Position numbers and translations under genes: made by a program. 7,510 bases of DNA from Phycisphaeraceae bacterium (GTDB lineage Bacteria > Planctomycetota > Phycisphaerae > Phycisphaerales > UBA1924): positions 1 through 7,510 of the forward strand of contig WUAK01000136.1 of NCBI GenBank assembly GCA_009827205.1, in the 5' to 3' direction. This document shows positions 6,209 through 7,510 of the stretch, piece by piece (position 1 is the first letter of the stretch; every line of letters starts with the position of its first letter). The notes beneath the pieces were generated by a model. The model was not told where the DNA came from, made no database searches, and saw only the letters and a list, made by a program, of their open reading frames with translations.

Positions 6209-7134
6209 GTTCCAGCTCCGCTGACGCGCGGCGTCCGCCCCTGGAGACTGCCTCCGGGTGCAGATTGGTCGCCGCCCTTACTTGGATTCATCTTTGAGTA
6301 TGCCCGGCGCTTGCGTACGGTGTCTGCGATAAACAGCCCGCCGATCAGCGAGCCGACGCCGAAGATTGAGAACACACCCGCGAGTTTCATGATCTGCATC
6401 GCCTCTGCGTTGAACGCGCCCGCGGTCGGGTCGTAACGGAAGCAGAAGAACAGGAAGGAGTCAGTGATCGACTCGGCGATCTTCCCGTCGCTTGCGCTGA
6501 GGAGCGCGATGCGGAGTTGCTTTGATTCGTACTCGATGCCGGAGAGGTAGTTCGAAACCCTGCCATCAGGTGTGAGAACGTACATGACGGAGGGATGGCT
6601 GAACTCGCCGGCCTGCGGGAGGAAGCGGTAGTCGAAGCCCACCGAGTCGGCGAGCCTGCGGGCGTCCTGCGCCGTCGCTGTGTGGAAGAGGAAGCTCTCT
6701 CTGCCGAGTTCGTCGAGCCCGCGCCTGTACGCGGCGTGGTGGTAGGTCTCTTTGTTTCGAGCCATCGAGGTCGTGTTGCGGTGGTCGAAGCTGACCACGA
6801 TGACCCGGTAGTCCTCGCCTACATCGAACGTGACATCGTTGATGACCTCGTTCATGTGCCCGAGCATGAGCTCGCACATCTTTGGGCACGAGTAGTAGAC
6901 GAGTAGGAGCACTGTCGGCCGCTCGTTGTCGGAGAAGTAATCACCGATGAGGACGGTTTCGCCGTCGGCGTTGATGAGCGGAATGTCCTTGGGGATCGCG
7001 CTTCCCCGGCGGTCGTCGATCTCGAGGCCGTCGATTTCCCTCGGGAGTGTGTCGCTGAGCACCTGCGCACGAGCGGCGGTCGCCGATGCGGCGAGCGTGA
7101 TTGCGGTCAGGATGGCAACAGCGAGTGTGCGCAT
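6205..7134 (-). CDS. sco: SCO1/SenC-family copper chaperone for CuA assembly, with C-terminal membrane anchor
   Basis: SCO proteins are thioredoxin-fold periplasmic factors that load copper into, or reduce the cysteines of, the CuA site in subunit II. The copper ligands are present: Cys83 and Cys87 in YYSCPKMCELM, and His180 in EFSHPSVMYVL. The N-terminus looks like a signal peptide (hydrophobic 4-20, likely cleavage after ARA at residue 23). Beyond the usual fold (about 45-215) there is an extension with SFLFFCFRYDPTAGAF (226-241, including Cys231), then a membrane segment at about 249-271 and a basic, Gly/Ser-rich tail. From memory this longer form occurs in several diderm phyla; classic SCO proteins are about 200 residues with an N-terminal anchor. 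The ATG directly follows the upstream TAA with no gap, and AGGAG lies 12 bases away inside the upstream gene. The stop overlaps the coxB start, matching a role in loading the neighbouring CuA protein. Confidence 0.95.
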   Translation of the reverse strand: MRTLAVAILTAITLAASATAARAQVLSDTLPREIDGLEIDDRRGSAIPKDIPLINADGETVLIGDYFSDNERPTVLLLVYYSCPKMCELMLGHMNEVINDVTFDVGEDYRVIVVSFDHRNTTSMARNKETYHHAAYRRGLDELGRESFLFHTATAQDARRLADSVGFDYRFLPQAGEFSHPSVMYVLTPDGRVSNYLSGIEYESKQLRIALLSASDGKIAESITDSFLFFCFRYDPTAGAFNAEAMQIMKLAGVFSIFGVGSLIGGLFIADTVRKRRAYSKMNPSKGGDQSAPGGSLQGRTPRVSGAGT

Positions 7135-7497
7135 TTAGTCGCTGGACTCCTCTGCATCGCTGCCGGGCCCCGCGTAGTCATCGACGACGCTGCGAGCCGC
7201 GACCTGCCAGGGGATTCGGACGGTTTCGTCCTCGCGACTGACCCAGGCGTACTCGTTCAGGCGGCCCTTTGATTCCTCGGCGTAGGGCTTGTATTCCATC
7301 TGGTACTCGTACGTGTTCTCGACGAGCTGCGAGGCGAGGTTGGTCTTCGTGTAGTTGAAGAACACGATGAGTGCCCCAACCGTGAAGAGGATGAAGACAA
7401 CCATGACAACGAAGAAGATCATCAGGAACGGCACGTTGATGTGCGCACCGATTTCCTCTTTGGGCCTGACCGGCTGATCGTGCCATTCGTCAAGCAC
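7135..7497 (-). CDS. Small one-pass membrane protein of unknown function, first visible gene of the oxidase operon
   Basis: The 120-residue reading begins at GTG (7495-7497) with LDEWHDQPVRPKEEIGAHINVP, then one strong membrane helix at about 23-48, then a polar domain of about 70 residues and an acidic end (DAEESSD). The frame stays open without a stop to the right-hand edge, adding at least ETPQ, so the true start may lie outside the window. GTG is plausible, with a weak GGAAA about eight bases upstream. The C-terminal part contains LNEYAWVSREDETVRIPWQVA (80-100). I recall similar WV...VRIP segments in short uncharacterised proteins encoded next to SCO genes in oxidase clusters, but could not verify this. 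It has no Cys, and its two His residues (at about 6 and 19) precede the helix, so a haem or copper site is unlikely. Zero spacing to sco implies co-translation and perhaps a role in oxidase assembly. Confidence 0.8.
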   Translation of the reverse strand: MLDEWHDQPVRPKEEIGAHINVPFLMIFFVVMVVFILFTVGALIVFFNYTKTNLASQLVENTYEYQMEYKPYAEESKGRLNEYAWVSREDETVRIPWQVAARSVVDDYAGPGSDAEESSD

Positions 7498-7510
7498 TTG
7501 CGGGGTTTCC

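Overview
The window is a piece of a moderately GC-rich bacterial chromosome. Nearly all of it codes for a respiratory terminal oxidase. One gene on the + strand (53-865) encodes an MlaE-family lipid-transport ABC permease. Everything else reads from the - strand as one tightly packed operon. In transcription order (right to left) it holds: a small one-pass membrane protein of unknown function (7135-7497, 5' end near or beyond the window edge), an SCO-type copper chaperone (6205-7134), cytochrome c oxidase subunit II fused to a cytochrome c domain (5024-6208), subunit I (3186-4961), subunit III (2447-3145), a subunit IV with an unusually long His/Asp-rich tail (1682-2431), and an unrecognised protein with a membrane segment at each end (866-1654). 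Gaps in the operon run from a 4-bp overlap to 62 bp. The two transcription units converge with no base between their stop codons.

The genes form a caa3-type oxidase module. SCO delivers copper to the CuA site of subunit II. The fused haem c domain and CuA feed electrons to haem a and the haem a3-CuB centre of subunit I, while subunits III and IV stabilise the core. Subunit I is the A2 type of haem-copper oxidase: the usual D-channel glutamate (GHPEVY) is absent and a YSHPVVY motif takes its place, as in the Rhodothermus and Thermus caa3 enzymes. Such clusters often follow alternative complex III genes, which could lie to the right of this window. No haem A synthesis gene (ctaA, ctaB) or ctaG/cox11 is present here.

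The source is probably an aerobic Gram-negative or diderm bacterium, because it has an Mla permease and an A2 caa3 oxidase with an extended SCO. Planctomycetota (Phycisphaerae-like) is my best guess from overall protein character, but that is an inference only. Nothing looks mobile: I saw no tRNA, rRNA, CRISPR array, insertion sequence or phage gene. The most interesting parts are the two uncharacterised membrane proteins at the operon ends, the metal-ligand-rich tail of subunit IV, and paired hairpins just before the coxA ribosome binding site.
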